Shown here: positions 28,190 through 35,889 of the stretch, piece after piece
Layout of the letters: each line of letters begins with the position of its first letter
Position numbering within the stretch: position 1 is the first letter of the stretch
Assembly (NCBI GenBank): GCA_029907705.1
Contig: JARYLJ010000017.1
Location: 1 to 41,507 of the forward strand
Direction: 5' to 3'
Source of the DNA: Methanomicrobiales archaeon
GTDB lineage: Archaea > Halobacteriota > Methanomicrobia > Methanomicrobiales > JACTUA01
DNA length: 41,507 bases
Translations under genes and position numbers: made by a program
Notes under the pieces: generated by a model
What the model was told of the DNA's origin: nothing
The model's database searches: none
What the model saw: only the letters and a program-made list of their open reading frames with translations

Positions 28190-28801
28190 ATGACCGGGTC
28201 GTACGAGGAGCTTCTGAAGAAAGCCTATGCAAATATTACAGAGATTGGGTCCTCCCACAAGAGGCTCGAATTTCCGGAGGCGAAGGTATTCGTCGAGGGG
28301 AAGACAACGGTCCTGGAGAACTTCTCCGAGATCATCGACGTGGTCAACCGGAGCCCGGACCACCTGATGAAGTACCTCCTGAGCGAACTGGGGACGGCCG
28401 GAAAGATCGAGGGCGGGCGTGCAATATTCAATGGAAAATTCGAGAAGACCTACATCAACGCGCTCGTCAAGAATTATATCAAGGACTACGTGATCTGCTC
28501 CGAGTGCGGTAGCCCCGATACGCACCTCGTGAAGGACGAGCGGGTGCTGATCCTGAAGTGCGATGCATGCGGTGGCCACCGCCCTGTCAAGAAGAGGAAG
28601 GTCCGCGCAGAGGAGAAGGTGGAGAAGTACGTGGAGAACACAGAGGTCGAACTGGAGATCCAGTCCATCTCCAAGCGCGGCGATGGTGTCGTGAGAGACG
28701 GCAAGTTCACGATTTACGTGCCCGGAGGAAAGCCGGGTCAGAAAGTAAAGGTGAGGATCGCAAGGATTGCAGGATCGATCATATTCACCGAACGCCTTTG
28801 A
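28190..28801 (+). CDS. Translation initiation factor aIF2 subunit beta with C-terminal TRAM domain
   Basis: aIF2-beta belongs to the heterotrimer that brings initiator tRNA to the ribosome. Residues 1-135 are the conserved body: the alpha/beta domain with [13 protein letters not shown] and [18 protein letters not shown], and a C2-C2 zinc ribbon using C103, C106, C124 and C127. Residues about 145-203 form a TRAM RNA-binding domain ([26 protein letters not shown]). The 203-residue fused length is known from methanogens of the Methanosarcina/Methanomicrobia group. The start at 28190 fits a leaderless mRNA; an ATG four bases upstream is in another frame. It is divergent from purL and convergent with rpoL. 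Confidence 0.94.
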   Translation: MTGSYEELLKKAYANITEIGSSHKRLEFPEAKVFVEGKTTVLENFSEIIDVVNRSPDHLMKYLLSELGTAGKIEGGRAIFNGKFEKTYINALVKNYIKDYVICSECGSPDTHLVKDERVLILKCDACGGHRPVKKRKVRAEEKVEKYVENTEVELEIQSISKRGDGVVRDGKFTIYVPGGKPGQKVKVRIARIAGSIIFTERL

Positions 28802-28891
28802 GACGTGCCCTTCAACAAGGGTTGAGGATCGCTGGAGGGTAGTCCTGCCGGTGTTCAGCTTCCAATGGAAAAACGGGCCGGAAAAGTGTAC

Positions 28892-29173
28892 TCACTGCTG
28901 TGCCTGGGCCCTCTTTGCACTCTCCAGCAGCGCATCACAGTAACCGATGAGCCTTTGGCAGGCATCGCGGAGCACGCTGAGCGGATCTTTCTTCCCAGTG
29001 GTGGTGATCAGCAGTTCAGGGTCCGAGAATTGAAACTCCATCGCATATGTTGCCACGTCAACCGCGGGATCCTTCAGAACCTCTTCGGCGAGCATGTTCA
29101 TGAACGTATGCCCTTCACCTACGAATACGAGCCGCGCCTTGTTTCCGGTCAGCTCCAGAACTTTGATATCCAT
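28892..29173 (-). CDS. rpoL: DNA-directed RNA polymerase subunit L
   Basis: RpoL (Rpb11 homologue) pairs with RpoD in the assembly platform of RNA polymerase. The 93-residue protein has GEGHTFMNMLAEEVLKDP and VATYAMEFQFSDPELLI, the conserved alpha-motif region. The start at MDIKVLEL (29173) matches the family; earlier in-frame codons lie before it without an SD. It follows the MBL hydrolase gene by 50 bases. Confidence 0.95.
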   Translation of the reverse strand: MDIKVLELTGNKARLVFVGEGHTFMNMLAEEVLKDPAVDVATYAMEFQFSDPELLITTTGKKDPLSVLRDACQRLIGYCDALLESAKRAQAQQ

Positions 29174-29223
29174 GCGCCTGATCTCTGGTCTTTTCGAGGC
29201 TATATAAGTGTTGTCAGTACCCT

Positions 29224-29943
29224 TCAGATCTCGAAGGACTCCATATCCATCGCCGTGTGGGGGAGATCCCACGGGATCATGTGACTCATATGGACGCACC
29301 GGAACTCACGGGCACGCACCTCGTGTGCAAGTTCGCACGCCTCCCTGTAATTCATGTGTTTGCTCAGATGAATATCCGGAGGGACGATTGCATCCACCAA
29401 AAGGAGGTCGGCTCCCTGCAGCAGCTCCATGCTCCCCGCAGGTATGTCCCTCCTGGTATCAGAGGTGTACGCAAAGATGCGCCCTGCCTCCTCGATGCGG
29501 ATGCCGTATGTCAGTGCAGGGGGATGGTTCACCGGAAAGATCGTTGCCTCCGACCCGAGGATACCGAATGGACAGCAGGGTTCGATCTCGCATTCCCCGA
29601 ACTTCAGGAAGCTGAAGAAACCCGCACAGTACTCCATCACCTCTTCAGCCGCGTAGACCGGAGGCGGAGGCTGGACGCGATAGAACTCCCCGTATCCGAT
29701 ATAATGGTCGTAATGCCCGTGAGTCCAGAAGACCGCATCGATCCTTGGGGAGCCGCATGCCAGCAGCTGCTGCCTCAGGTCGGGCGAGGTATCGATCAAT
29801 AACTTCCCTTCTTTCAACTCCACCAGAACCGAGGTTCTCAAACGCGAGATGCCCCTCTCTCTCGCCGTCCTGCACTGTACGCAGCTGCAGCCCACCTTGG
29901 GTGTTCCCGGTGCGTCACCTGATCCCAGCAGGGTGATCCTCAC
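29224..29943 (-). CDS. Metallo-beta-lactamase-fold hydrolase, PhnP/Lipoyl-octanoyl-type
   Basis: The 239-residue protein is an MBL-fold metal-dependent hydrolase. HGHYDH in FWTHGHYDHYIG is the HXHXDH metal motif and further histidines appear in FPVNHPP and HMSHM. The N-terminal GSGDAPGTPKVGCSCVQC with C19, C21 and C24 is the extra zinc-type cysteine motif of the PhnP-like subgroup, whose members cleave phosphodiesters such as cyclic ribose phosphates. The substrate here is unknown. The GTG at 29943 is chosen because GGAGAGTGA precedes it and it lies four bases after the AAA ATPase stop. The two genes form a tight pair. Confidence 0.85.
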   Translation of the reverse strand: MRITLLGSGDAPGTPKVGCSCVQCRTARERGISRLRTSVLVELKEGKLLIDTSPDLRQQLLACGSPRIDAVFWTHGHYDHYIGYGEFYRVQPPPPVYAAEEVMEYCAGFFSFLKFGECEIEPCCPFGILGSEATIFPVNHPPALTYGIRIEEAGRIFAYTSDTRRDIPAGSMELLQGADLLLVDAIVPPDIHLSKHMNYREACELAHEVRAREFRCVHMSHMIPWDLPHTAMDMESFEI

Positions 29944-29947
29944 CGGT

Positions 29948-31228
29948 TCACTCTCCGGCTCTGATCCGATTCCGGTTCTGTATAAGTGAGAGACCCCTCT
30001 GGATATCCTCCATTCCAATCCTCCCCGAACTTCGCGAGAGTGCGGATATGAGCCCCTCCTTCACCATCACCCGTAGATCTGCCCCTGAGAAACCCTCCGT
30101 TCTCACCGCCAGAATATCGAGATCGCAATCGTGCTCCACATTCTGGAGGATCTTCTCGAGGATCATCCTCCTCGTCCCTTCATCGGGCATCGGAAATTCC
30201 ACGACGTCGTCGAAGCGGCGCCATGCCGCTTCATCGAGCAACTGCGGGTGATTGGTCGCAGCGATGAGCAGTACCCCGTCCCTGACCAGGCTCGTCCTGT
30301 CGATATTCTTCAGGAGCATATTGACTGCCCTTTTCATCGCGCCGTGGTCATCCGTGATCCGGCTCTTCGCCACGAAGTCGAACTCGTCGATGAAGAGGAT
30401 GCAGGGGGAGATCCTCTTCGCAAAATCGAAGACGCGGTCGATGTTCTTCGAGGTCTCTCCGAGATACTGGGAGGTGATCATGGAAAGCCTCACCTCCAGC
30501 ACCGGCATATGTAGCTCCTTCGACAGTGCGAGTGCGAGGGAGGTCTTTCCGGTCCCCGGAGGACCGACGAAGAGCATCTTGCCAAGTTCATAGATCCTTT
30601 TACTGCGAAGAAACTCACGATGTGCCAGTGCCACCCTCAACTTCGCGATCGCCTCTTCCTGCCTCTTCGTGCAAACGAGCTCATCCAGGCGCTGGTCCAC
30701 CTCTTGCGGGGCGCTCGCAATGAACAGATCGAGCGCATTCTTCAGTGTCTCGTCCTCCTTCAGCAGATCGGCGACCCTCCTGTCGAGGGACGCCCTGCTG
30801 TCCCCGATCGGGGGATTGTCTCTCCTGATCTGTTCGTATGGTAGATCCATGATGCCATGATGCGAATAAAAGAAGGCGAGCACCGGATTGGACCGGATGA
30901 ACGCCTCCCCTCCCTGGGAGAGGAACCACTTTGCCGCCGGATCGAGTGCGGTGATGCAGAACCTCTGGCCGAAATCCTCGACCTTCACGAATGGATTTCT
31001 CCCCAGCAGCTTTTTCGCGTCCCTGATACCGAATGTACGGGCGATTCCGCTTTCGCTCACGGTCACGGGCCTTTTCAATTCTTCCGCGTCCCCGTCCACA
31101 CCAAAGAGCACCCGCATCACCGGTGTGAGATCGTTCGCATCCAGCTGCTCATGGTGGTTGAAGATCTCCGCCGTCAGGAGAGCTTCCAGCACCTGCAGCA
31201 TATCCCCTGCAGAGCCCTCGTCACGCAT
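29948..31228 (-). CDS. AAA-family ATPase of unknown role
   Basis: The C-terminal half (residues about 190-426) is a classic AAA domain: Walker A GPPGTGKTS at 222-230, Walker B ILFIDEFDFV, sensor 1 LLIAATNHP, an arginine-finger region AAWRRFDDVVEF and a sensor 2/C-lid GFSGADLRVMV. The first about 180 residues have no recognised fold and probably bind the substrate. No membrane segment or peptidase motif is present, so it is not FtsH; it has only one AAA module, unlike Cdc48. The hydrolase gene follows by four bases, suggesting joint function. ATG 31228 is used; ATG at 31201 is an alternative. Confidence 0.85.
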   Translation of the reverse strand: MRDEGSAGDMLQVLEALLTAEIFNHHEQLDANDLTPVMRVLFGVDGDAEELKRPVTVSESGIARTFGIRDAKKLLGRNPFVKVEDFGQRFCITALDPAAKWFLSQGGEAFIRSNPVLAFFYSHHGIMDLPYEQIRRDNPPIGDSRASLDRRVADLLKEDETLKNALDLFIASAPQEVDQRLDELVCTKRQEEAIAKLRVALAHREFLRSKRIYELGKMLFVGPPGTGKTSLALALSKELHMPVLEVRLSMITSQYLGETSKNIDRVFDFAKRISPCILFIDEFDFVAKSRITDDHGAMKRAVNMLLKNIDRTSLVRDGVLLIAATNHPQLLDEAAWRRFDDVVEFPMPDEGTRRMILEKILQNVEHDCDLDILAVRTEGFSGADLRVMVKEGLISALSRSSGRIGMEDIQRGLSLIQNRNRIRAGE

Positions 31229-31273
31229 ATATTTTAACAGGTTATTTATCTCGCAGAGCAGGATAATTGTATC

Positions 31274-32152
31274 TCACCGGGTGGTGACGATGGCGCCATC
31301 CTCGGTCACCACGAGCGTGTGCTCATGCTGTGATACGAGGGATCCGGCGATATCGTGCAGAACAGGATACCCCCTGATCACGCCCGCATTCAGCAGGGAG
31401 CGGAGCGCGAGGTCGAGCTTGTGATCCTGGAGCCATCGCTTCGCAAAGGGCATGCCGCGTCTGCTCCTGATCGATTCGAGGAGACTTCTCGCTGCAGGAA
31501 AACGGACGGGTTTTATGGCGATCTGCTGATAAATCTCTGTTCTTGGCCGCTCTGATACCACCCCCATACCGGTGCTTGCGAAGGGCTCTATCGCAAAGAC
31601 CATTCCCTCCCTCAACACAGGACCTCCACTGATCCCGATATTGGGGACCGTGGGGGATGTGTGGATCATGAACCGATCCAGCCCATGACCGGTCAGGTTC
31701 CTGATCGGGTGGTATCCCTGCGATTCGATCGCCTGCTGGATTGCACCACCCAGCGCACCGACCGGCGTGTCCGGTCTCACCATCGCAATGGCTGCCTCCA
31801 GTGCGTCCCGGGAGGAGGAGACGAGCCGGCTGTGGTCCCCCAGGTCGACCGTGACGGCAATATCTGCGATATAACCATCGATATGCACACCCAGATCGAG
31901 TTTCACAAGGTCTCCGCGCCGGAATACCCTCCCGTCACTGTGCATCGCTGTGTCATGCGCGGCATCCTCGTTGATGGACAGGTTCAAGGGGAATGCGAGG
32001 CCTGCACCCTCCCCCTCCACCACATCCTGCTCTATTGTGGTCACCGCCTCCAGGAGAGATCTCCCCTCCATGATCCTGCCCTTTCCGCGCGAGAGAACCC
32101 TCGCCGCGATCCTGCCAGCCTCCAGGTAACTCTCGAGCACCTCTTCCTTCAA
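31274..32152 (-). CDS. map: Methionine aminopeptidase, type II
   Basis: MetAP removes the N-terminal methionine of nascent proteins. The 292-residue archaeal type II enzyme shows the five-ligand metal site: aspartates in DLGVHIDGYIADIAV, histidine in GHGLDRFMIH, and glutamates in FAIEPFAS and QHEHT. The helical insertion typical of type II follows the second metal region. I choose the TTG at 32152, whose TTGA overlaps the stop of the upstream peptidase gene and which has GAGGAG eight bases before it. A GTG three codons earlier is too close to that SD. Confidence 0.93.
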   Translation of the reverse strand: MKEEVLESYLEAGRIAARVLSRGKGRIMEGRSLLEAVTTIEQDVVEGEGAGLAFPLNLSINEDAAHDTAMHSDGRVFRRGDLVKLDLGVHIDGYIADIAVTVDLGDHSRLVSSSRDALEAAIAMVRPDTPVGALGGAIQQAIESQGYHPIRNLTGHGLDRFMIHTSPTVPNIGISGGPVLREGMVFAIEPFASTGMGVVSERPRTEIYQQIAIKPVRFPAARSLLESIRSRRGMPFAKRWLQDHKLDLALRSLLNAGVIRGYPVLHDIAGSLVSQHEHTLVVTEDGAIVTTR

Positions 32153-33282
32153 ACGGCACACTCCTCTTCGAAGAGGGTGAGAAGTTCGAAGCCGTTCGGG
32201 CGGACGATGCCCATATCCTCAAGCCTCACACCCCCGACACCCTTATAATAAAGGCCGGGCTCTACCGTGATGACATTGCCCGGCTCCAGCTCATCGCCCC
32301 TCGGCCCGAGAACCGGATGCTCGTGTACCTCGAGCCCTACCCCATGGCCCAGGTTGTGAATAAAACCCTGCGAATCGCTCTCGAATCCCTGTGCGGAGAG
32401 GTAATCCACCACCATCTGATGGATGTCCGATCCCCGTTTCCCTGCCCTGATCTCTCCGATCGCGATCGATTTCGCCCACTTCACCGCTGTATACATCTCG
32501 AGTATCTCCGGAGAAGGCTCACCCCTCACGACCGTCCTGCTCATATCCGCATAATACCCCTCCTCGTTCTGGGGAAAGATGTCGATCACGATCGGTTCGT
32601 CGGCGAGGAGCACACCGCCGCCGGTATGATGGGGTATCGCCGTATCTCTACCGCAGGAGACGATCGTATCCCTTCCCGTGCATCCCCGATCCACGAGGCT
32701 CCTGTGAATCGCTGCCTTCACACGCTCCGATGTGAGCGGTGATTCGTCATATGAAAGCTCGCCGTTTCTGATCTTCGAACGGGCGATCATGCCGACTGCC
32801 ACCCTCATCGCCTCCTCTGCTGCCTCCTGTGCCCCTTTTATCGACCGGATCTCGTCCCCGTCCTTCCTCGCCCTGCATGCCTTCACGACCTCCTTATCCT
32901 CGATGCTCACCTCGCATAACGCCGAGAGCTCCTTCGCGATGGAGAACGGAAAGTACGGAGGAACCATGATATGCGCTCCACCGAGCGATGCGATCGTCCG
33001 CGCCATCGCCCGATCTCTGTGATCCCCCTCCTGGCTCAGGTATTCGAAGAAGCCGGCCTCTTTCCGTGTCATCGCCCTAACCTTCGCCTCCTGTGCCGCC
33101 CTCTCCAGCTCCATCGACGAGACCACGATGAACGGGGATTCGTCGTATCTCTTCATGTACAGAATCGCATCCGAGGTTCTGAACCCGCTCAGATACCTGA
33201 TATCCGCGTCGCAGTTACCCGAGCCGTATGCTGCATATGCCTTCGCATTCTTCTCCGCCATCGCCCTGTCGAGTGGGTCCAT
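32149..33282 (-). CDS. M24 family peptidase, Xaa-Pro dipeptidase/aminopeptidase-like
   Basis: This 377-residue protein has the creatinase N-terminal domain (about residues 1-130) and a pita-bread M24 catalytic domain. The metal ligands are visible: D in IVIDIFP, D in YYADMSRTVV, H in GHGVGLEVHEHP, E in TVEPGLY and E in VRLED. Family members cut Xaa-Pro bonds; the exact substrate is open. It overlaps the map gene by four bases, so a general N-terminal-processing peptidase and a proline peptidase are co-expressed. The gene is divergent from the small membrane protein gene. Confidence 0.9.
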   Translation of the reverse strand: MDPLDRAMAEKNAKAYAAYGSGNCDADIRYLSGFRTSDAILYMKRYDESPFIVVSSMELERAAQEAKVRAMTRKEAGFFEYLSQEGDHRDRAMARTIASLGGAHIMVPPYFPFSIAKELSALCEVSIEDKEVVKACRARKDGDEIRSIKGAQEAAEEAMRVAVGMIARSKIRNGELSYDESPLTSERVKAAIHRSLVDRGCTGRDTIVSCGRDTAIPHHTGGGVLLADEPIVIDIFPQNEEGYYADMSRTVVRGEPSPEILEMYTAVKWAKSIAIGEIRAGKRGSDIHQMVVDYLSAQGFESDSQGFIHNLGHGVGLEVHEHPVLGPRGDELEPGNVITVEPGLYYKGVGGVRLEDMGIVRPNGFELLTLFEEECAV

Positions 33283-33314
33283 TCATACTATCTTCCACGG
33301 GTTCGCACAAGTAC

Positions 33315-33323
33315 TTTTATTAT
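33315..33323. promoter_or_regulatory. Shared TATA element between the M24 peptidase and the membrane protein
   Basis: TTTTATTAT sits in the 61-base divergent gap. On the plus strand it lies about 25 bases before the ATG at 33344, predicting a leaderless mRNA. On the minus strand (ATAATAAAA) it lies about 36 bases before the peptidase ATG. Confidence 0.5.
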
Positions 33324-33343
33324 CGCATTCAAATATTCATGAG

Positions 33344-33604
33344 ATGGACGAAGCCAGCCGGCAGGAGTTCAAAATCAAGTTCATGGTGCTCGTGGTACTG
33401 CTCAATGTGGTCATCCTGATGTATGCACTCGCCGTACTGCTCTTCCTCCTCCTGAAAGGGGATATGAGATTACCGGTCTCATCCCTCCTCTTCTTCGGTG
33501 CGGTCTGCCTGTCGTATCTCACCTGGCAGAGGTACCATCAGACGAAGAAATGGCTCGATCAGCACGCAGGCCAGAAGGCAGATGCCTCGCAACAGGCAGA
33601 TTAA
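33344..33604 (+). CDS. Small membrane protein with two transmembrane segments
   Basis: The 86-residue product has a short charged N-terminus, then two hydrophobic segments (about residues 12-36 and 43-60) and a polar, Q/K/A-rich C-terminus. The first segment includes VLLNVVILMYALAVLLFLLL. No family is recognised. The ATG at 33344 is placed from the TATA element and the first hydrophobic segment. It ends 29 bases before a winged-helix gene, and the two are probably co-transcribed. Confidence 0.65.
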   Translation: MDEASRQEFKIKFMVLVVLLNVVILMYALAVLLFLLLKGDMRLPVSSLLFFGAVCLSYLTWQRYHQTKKWLDQHAGQKADASQQAD

Positions 33605-33633
33605 TGTAGCCTGTCTATCAACCCTGCTTTGAT

Positions 33634-33933
33634 ATGCTGGAGAGGGTCAGGAGCGAGGTCGAGCTGCTGGGCAGGCATCTCAGGGTCCTGAGTGCCGTGA
33701 TGGAGCACCAGCCGATCGGGATCATGCGACTCGCCGAGCTGCTGGACCTGCCCTATCACCGCATACGGTATTCGCTTCGTGTTCTTGAGCAGATGGGCTA
33801 CATCAGGGCGTCCCAGGAGGGTGCGATTGCACTGGAACGCGCATACGAGCTGAACAGGGAGCTGGACGATGAACTGGATGAGATCCTCGCCATGGTCTCC
33901 TCGATGAAAAAGAAAAAATCCCATAACGTTTAA
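33634..33933 (+). CDS. Winged-helix DNA-binding protein
   Basis: The 99-residue protein contains a helix-turn-helix with wing: LRVLSAVMEHQPIGIMRLAELLDLP, then HRIRYSLRVLEQMGYIRAS and IALERAYELN. The pattern fits small archaeal wHTH regulators that read or bind DNA as dimers. The last 25 residues are acidic and then lysine-rich, possibly a coiled-coil dimerisation helix. No SD is evident. It lies between a membrane protein gene and tRNA-Asn. Its target is unknown. Confidence 0.75.
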   Translation: MLERVRSEVELLGRHLRVLSAVMEHQPIGIMRLAELLDLPYHRIRYSLRVLEQMGYIRASQEGAIALERAYELNRELDDELDEILAMVSSMKKKKSHNV

Positions 33934-33970
33934 TAGGCCTCACAAACTACGTATAAAGACGTAAAATTCT

Positions 33971-34043
33971 GCCGCCATAACTCAGTTGGTAGAGTGGCTG
34001 GCTGTTAACCAGCATGTCACAGGTTCGAGTCCTGTTGGCGGCG
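33971..34043 (+). tRNA. tRNA-Asn (GTT)
   Basis: A full cloverleaf is present: acceptor GCCGCCA pairs with TGGCGGC, the anticodon stem GCTGG/CCAGC holds loop CTGTTAA with anticodon GTT, and the T-arm ACAGG-TTCGAGT-CCTGT is perfect. The discriminator is G. CCA is not encoded and there is no intron. Confidence 0.95.
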
Positions 34044-34355
34044 TCATATTTGTAAATTTAAATCAAATCATCAAAAATAAGGGATGAATTATACATTTAG
34101 CAATATAAACAACAGTTTAGAGATAATAAAAGGCTGTCCTCAGCCATTGAGCCATTGAACTCTTCACCCTCGTTGCGATACAGGTCAAAAACAGGAATGT
34201 TATGTATCCCATAGGTGCTGCAATCTTATTCTGGGATTCTTCTGCAGGCATACATTCACACAACATATTTATTCCAAAAAATGCAAGATTATGCTTGCAT
34301 TCCGACCATTGAACAGGGCAATTCGTCTGTTTGTCCCTGTCGGATCGTTTGTCGG
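34044..34355. other. AT-rich islet between two tRNA genes
   Basis: About 310 bases, clearly lower in GC than the flanks, with no gene. It holds a 5-bp hairpin GGCTG-TCCT-CAGCC at 34132-34145, an 8-bp inverted repeat AATGCAAG/CTTGCATT at 34280-34301, and two copies of CCATTGAAC (34152-34160 and 34306-34314). No duplicated tRNA 3' end was found. Confidence 0.5.
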
Positions 34356-34430
34356 GGGCCCGTAGCTTAGTCCGGTCAGAGCGCCCGGCTCATAACCGGG
34401 CGGTCATGCGTTCAAATCGCATCGGGCCCA
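34356..34430 (+). tRNA. tRNA with CAT anticodon: probably Ile2, or elongator Met
   Basis: Acceptor GGGCCCG pairs with CGGGCCC, the anticodon stem encloses CTCATAA, the T-arm is ATGCG-TTCAAAT-CGCAT and the discriminator is A. G1-C72 excludes an archaeal initiator tRNA (A1-U72). The GGGC-type acceptor and A73 resemble isoleucine tRNAs, so it may be tRNA-Ile2, whose C34 is changed to agmatidine by TiaS to read AUA. Elongator tRNA-Met remains possible. Confidence 0.9.
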
Positions 34431-34523
34431 TCCTAACAGCATCGCACCACCATGGTGTGCCGCTTGGCGATCCTGTTCACAGATGCAAAAATATCTTTTC
34501 GGAGAAGATGCCAATAGACCCCT

Positions 34524-35552
34524 ATGAAATGCCCCGTCTGCGGCAATGACTGCATCAGAGATGCCCACGAGATCATCGGGATCATGCCCGAGGTCTTCGC
34601 CCCATGTCCCGATTGCACGCCCCTCGTCATGAACAAGGATGCTCCTCCACCTCCGGTATCGCTGGATGTCTGTTCCTGCGGCAGAAGGTTCCTGGACGTG
34701 GTCTGCGCACATGTATACCTTATCATGGTGGAGGAGGGGGATCTGTTATTGAACGACCCGCTGAGAAGGATCGGCTCGCCGATGATCCACCCGGGTTTTG
34801 CGATGGAGTCCGCCCCATTTCTGCCAGAGAAATCGCTCGTGTTACTCTCACCCCTTGTGAGCCGTGAGTCCGCCGAACGGATCATTAAAGAAGTGCCTGA
34901 GGCGAGGGGGGTCGTCAGGTCGGGCGACTTTATCCCTGGAGAGCTCGATGCGAACCTGACCAGGGAACCCCGCACCTACGAACTCCTCGCGGGCTGCGAT
35001 GTCAGGGCAGATATCTTCTTCACGCAGACGAGCCCGATCGTGCTCTACAAGGAGCAGTCGAAGATACATATCGAGTTCCCCCGTGGCTACGATCCGAAGA
35101 TCATCGCGGTGGGTGTCCGGGTCAGGCGGCACAACCCGAGAGTATTCGTGGACGCATGCTGTGGTGCAGGGACCCTCGGTATTCTCGCCGGCATGATCGG
35201 AACACCGCACGTGGTGCTGAACGATGCCTGGTACGCCGCTGCCTTCTGGACCTCATACAACCTCAGGGTGAATATGGAGTCCATGCTCCTGGAGCGGGTG
35301 GATATCAAAAAGGATTACACCGCGCTATCGAAGAATCCGGTCGTCAGAGAACCTGCGGTTGTGGCGGTAGCGGAGGGCGAACAGACAGTGGAGGTGTACC
35401 AGGGGGACTTCTTCAGGCTGCCTCCGTTCCTTCCGAAGGAGCGGCCGATATTGACCGTCTTCGATCTCTTCGAGAAGAAGGATCGCCCACTGAGAGAAAG
35501 GATCAGAAAGGAGTGGCTCGAGTCGGTCGGCGGGGATATATTTATCCCGTAG
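34524..35552 (+). CDS. Zinc-ribbon protein with methyltransferase-like Rossmann domain
   Basis: The 342-residue product starts with cysteine pairs in CPVCGNDC, CPDC and CSCGRRF (within residues 3-55), a probable zinc-binding module. The C-terminal half has a SAM-methyltransferase-like motif I VFVDACCGAGTLGILAG around D210, followed by VVLNDAWYAAAFWTSYNLRVN in the place of motif II. No catalytic NPPY-type motif is evident. A conserved archaeal methyltransferase-like family is the best description; substrate and activity are unknown. An upstream ATG at 34508 is out of frame. The 3' end contains the promoter of the SRP RNA gene. Confidence 0.65.
   Translation: MKCPVCGNDCIRDAHEIIGIMPEVFAPCPDCTPLVMNKDAPPPPVSLDVCSCGRRFLDVVCAHVYLIMVEEGDLLLNDPLRRIGSPMIHPGFAMESAPFLPEKSLVLLSPLVSRESAERIIKEVPEARGVVRSGDFIPGELDANLTREPRTYELLAGCDVRADIFFTQTSPIVLYKEQSKIHIEFPRGYDPKIIAVGVRVRRHNPRVFVDACCGAGTLGILAGMIGTPHVVLNDAWYAAAFWTSYNLRVNMESMLLERVDIKKDYTALSKNPVVREPAVVAVAEGEQTVEVYQGDFFRLPPFLPKERPILTVFDLFEKKDRPLRERIRKEWLESVGGDIFIP
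35535..35546 (+). promoter_or_regulatory. TATA box of the SRP RNA gene
   Basis: GATATATTTATC lies about 25 bases before the predicted 5' end of SRP RNA and inside the last codons of the preceding gene. Confidence 0.55.
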
Positions 35553-35564
35553 GGCGCATATTGT

Positions 35565-35878
35565 TAGCGGGGACTAGCCCGGGTGGCTCGGCGTCACCTG
35601 TCACCCGAAACCGTCGGTATGCGGGGGGCGAAGTTCGAGGACGGTTCTTCCGTACCGCGGGAGTCGTGATTGCTCTGACGTAGAAGCCTCGTCCCATGAG
35701 GTCAGTGGACAGGGATCGAGACTCCGGAGGGGGTGGAGACCTGTTGCTGCGGGGACCGGCCCAGGCCCGGAAGGGAGCAGGCTTACCGTGGACAGCTGGC
35801 GCCCATGGGGTCGCGGGGTGGAGGAAGGGCGGTGACGTGAACGCGGATATGTGGTCCCAACCGAGAACGTGTCCCCAT
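35565..35878 (+). ncRNA. ffs: Signal recognition particle RNA (archaeal 7S)
   Basis: The strongest marker is the helix 8 core GACCGGCCCAGGCCCGGAAG with its GGAA tetraloop and the following AGCAGG asymmetric loop (35754-35780). The 5' part has the Alu-domain helices 3-4 pattern GGGTGGCTCGG/CACCTGTCACCCG. GGGGAC at 35569-35574 pairs with GTCCCC at 35871-35876, closing helix 1 as archaeal SRP RNAs do. The length of about 310 bases is normal. The exact ends are estimated. Confidence 0.9.
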
Positions 35879-35889
35879 ATGCGATAGAC

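Noticed and set aside
28106-28232. Longer PurL start at 28232
   Set aside because: The extra 42 residues would span the purL promoter and the divergent aIF2-beta start; family alignment begins at 28106.
34044-34355. Integrated element or CRISPR leader between the tRNAs
   Set aside because: No integrase, no regularly spaced repeats and no duplicated tRNA end were found; only composition and short repeats are odd.
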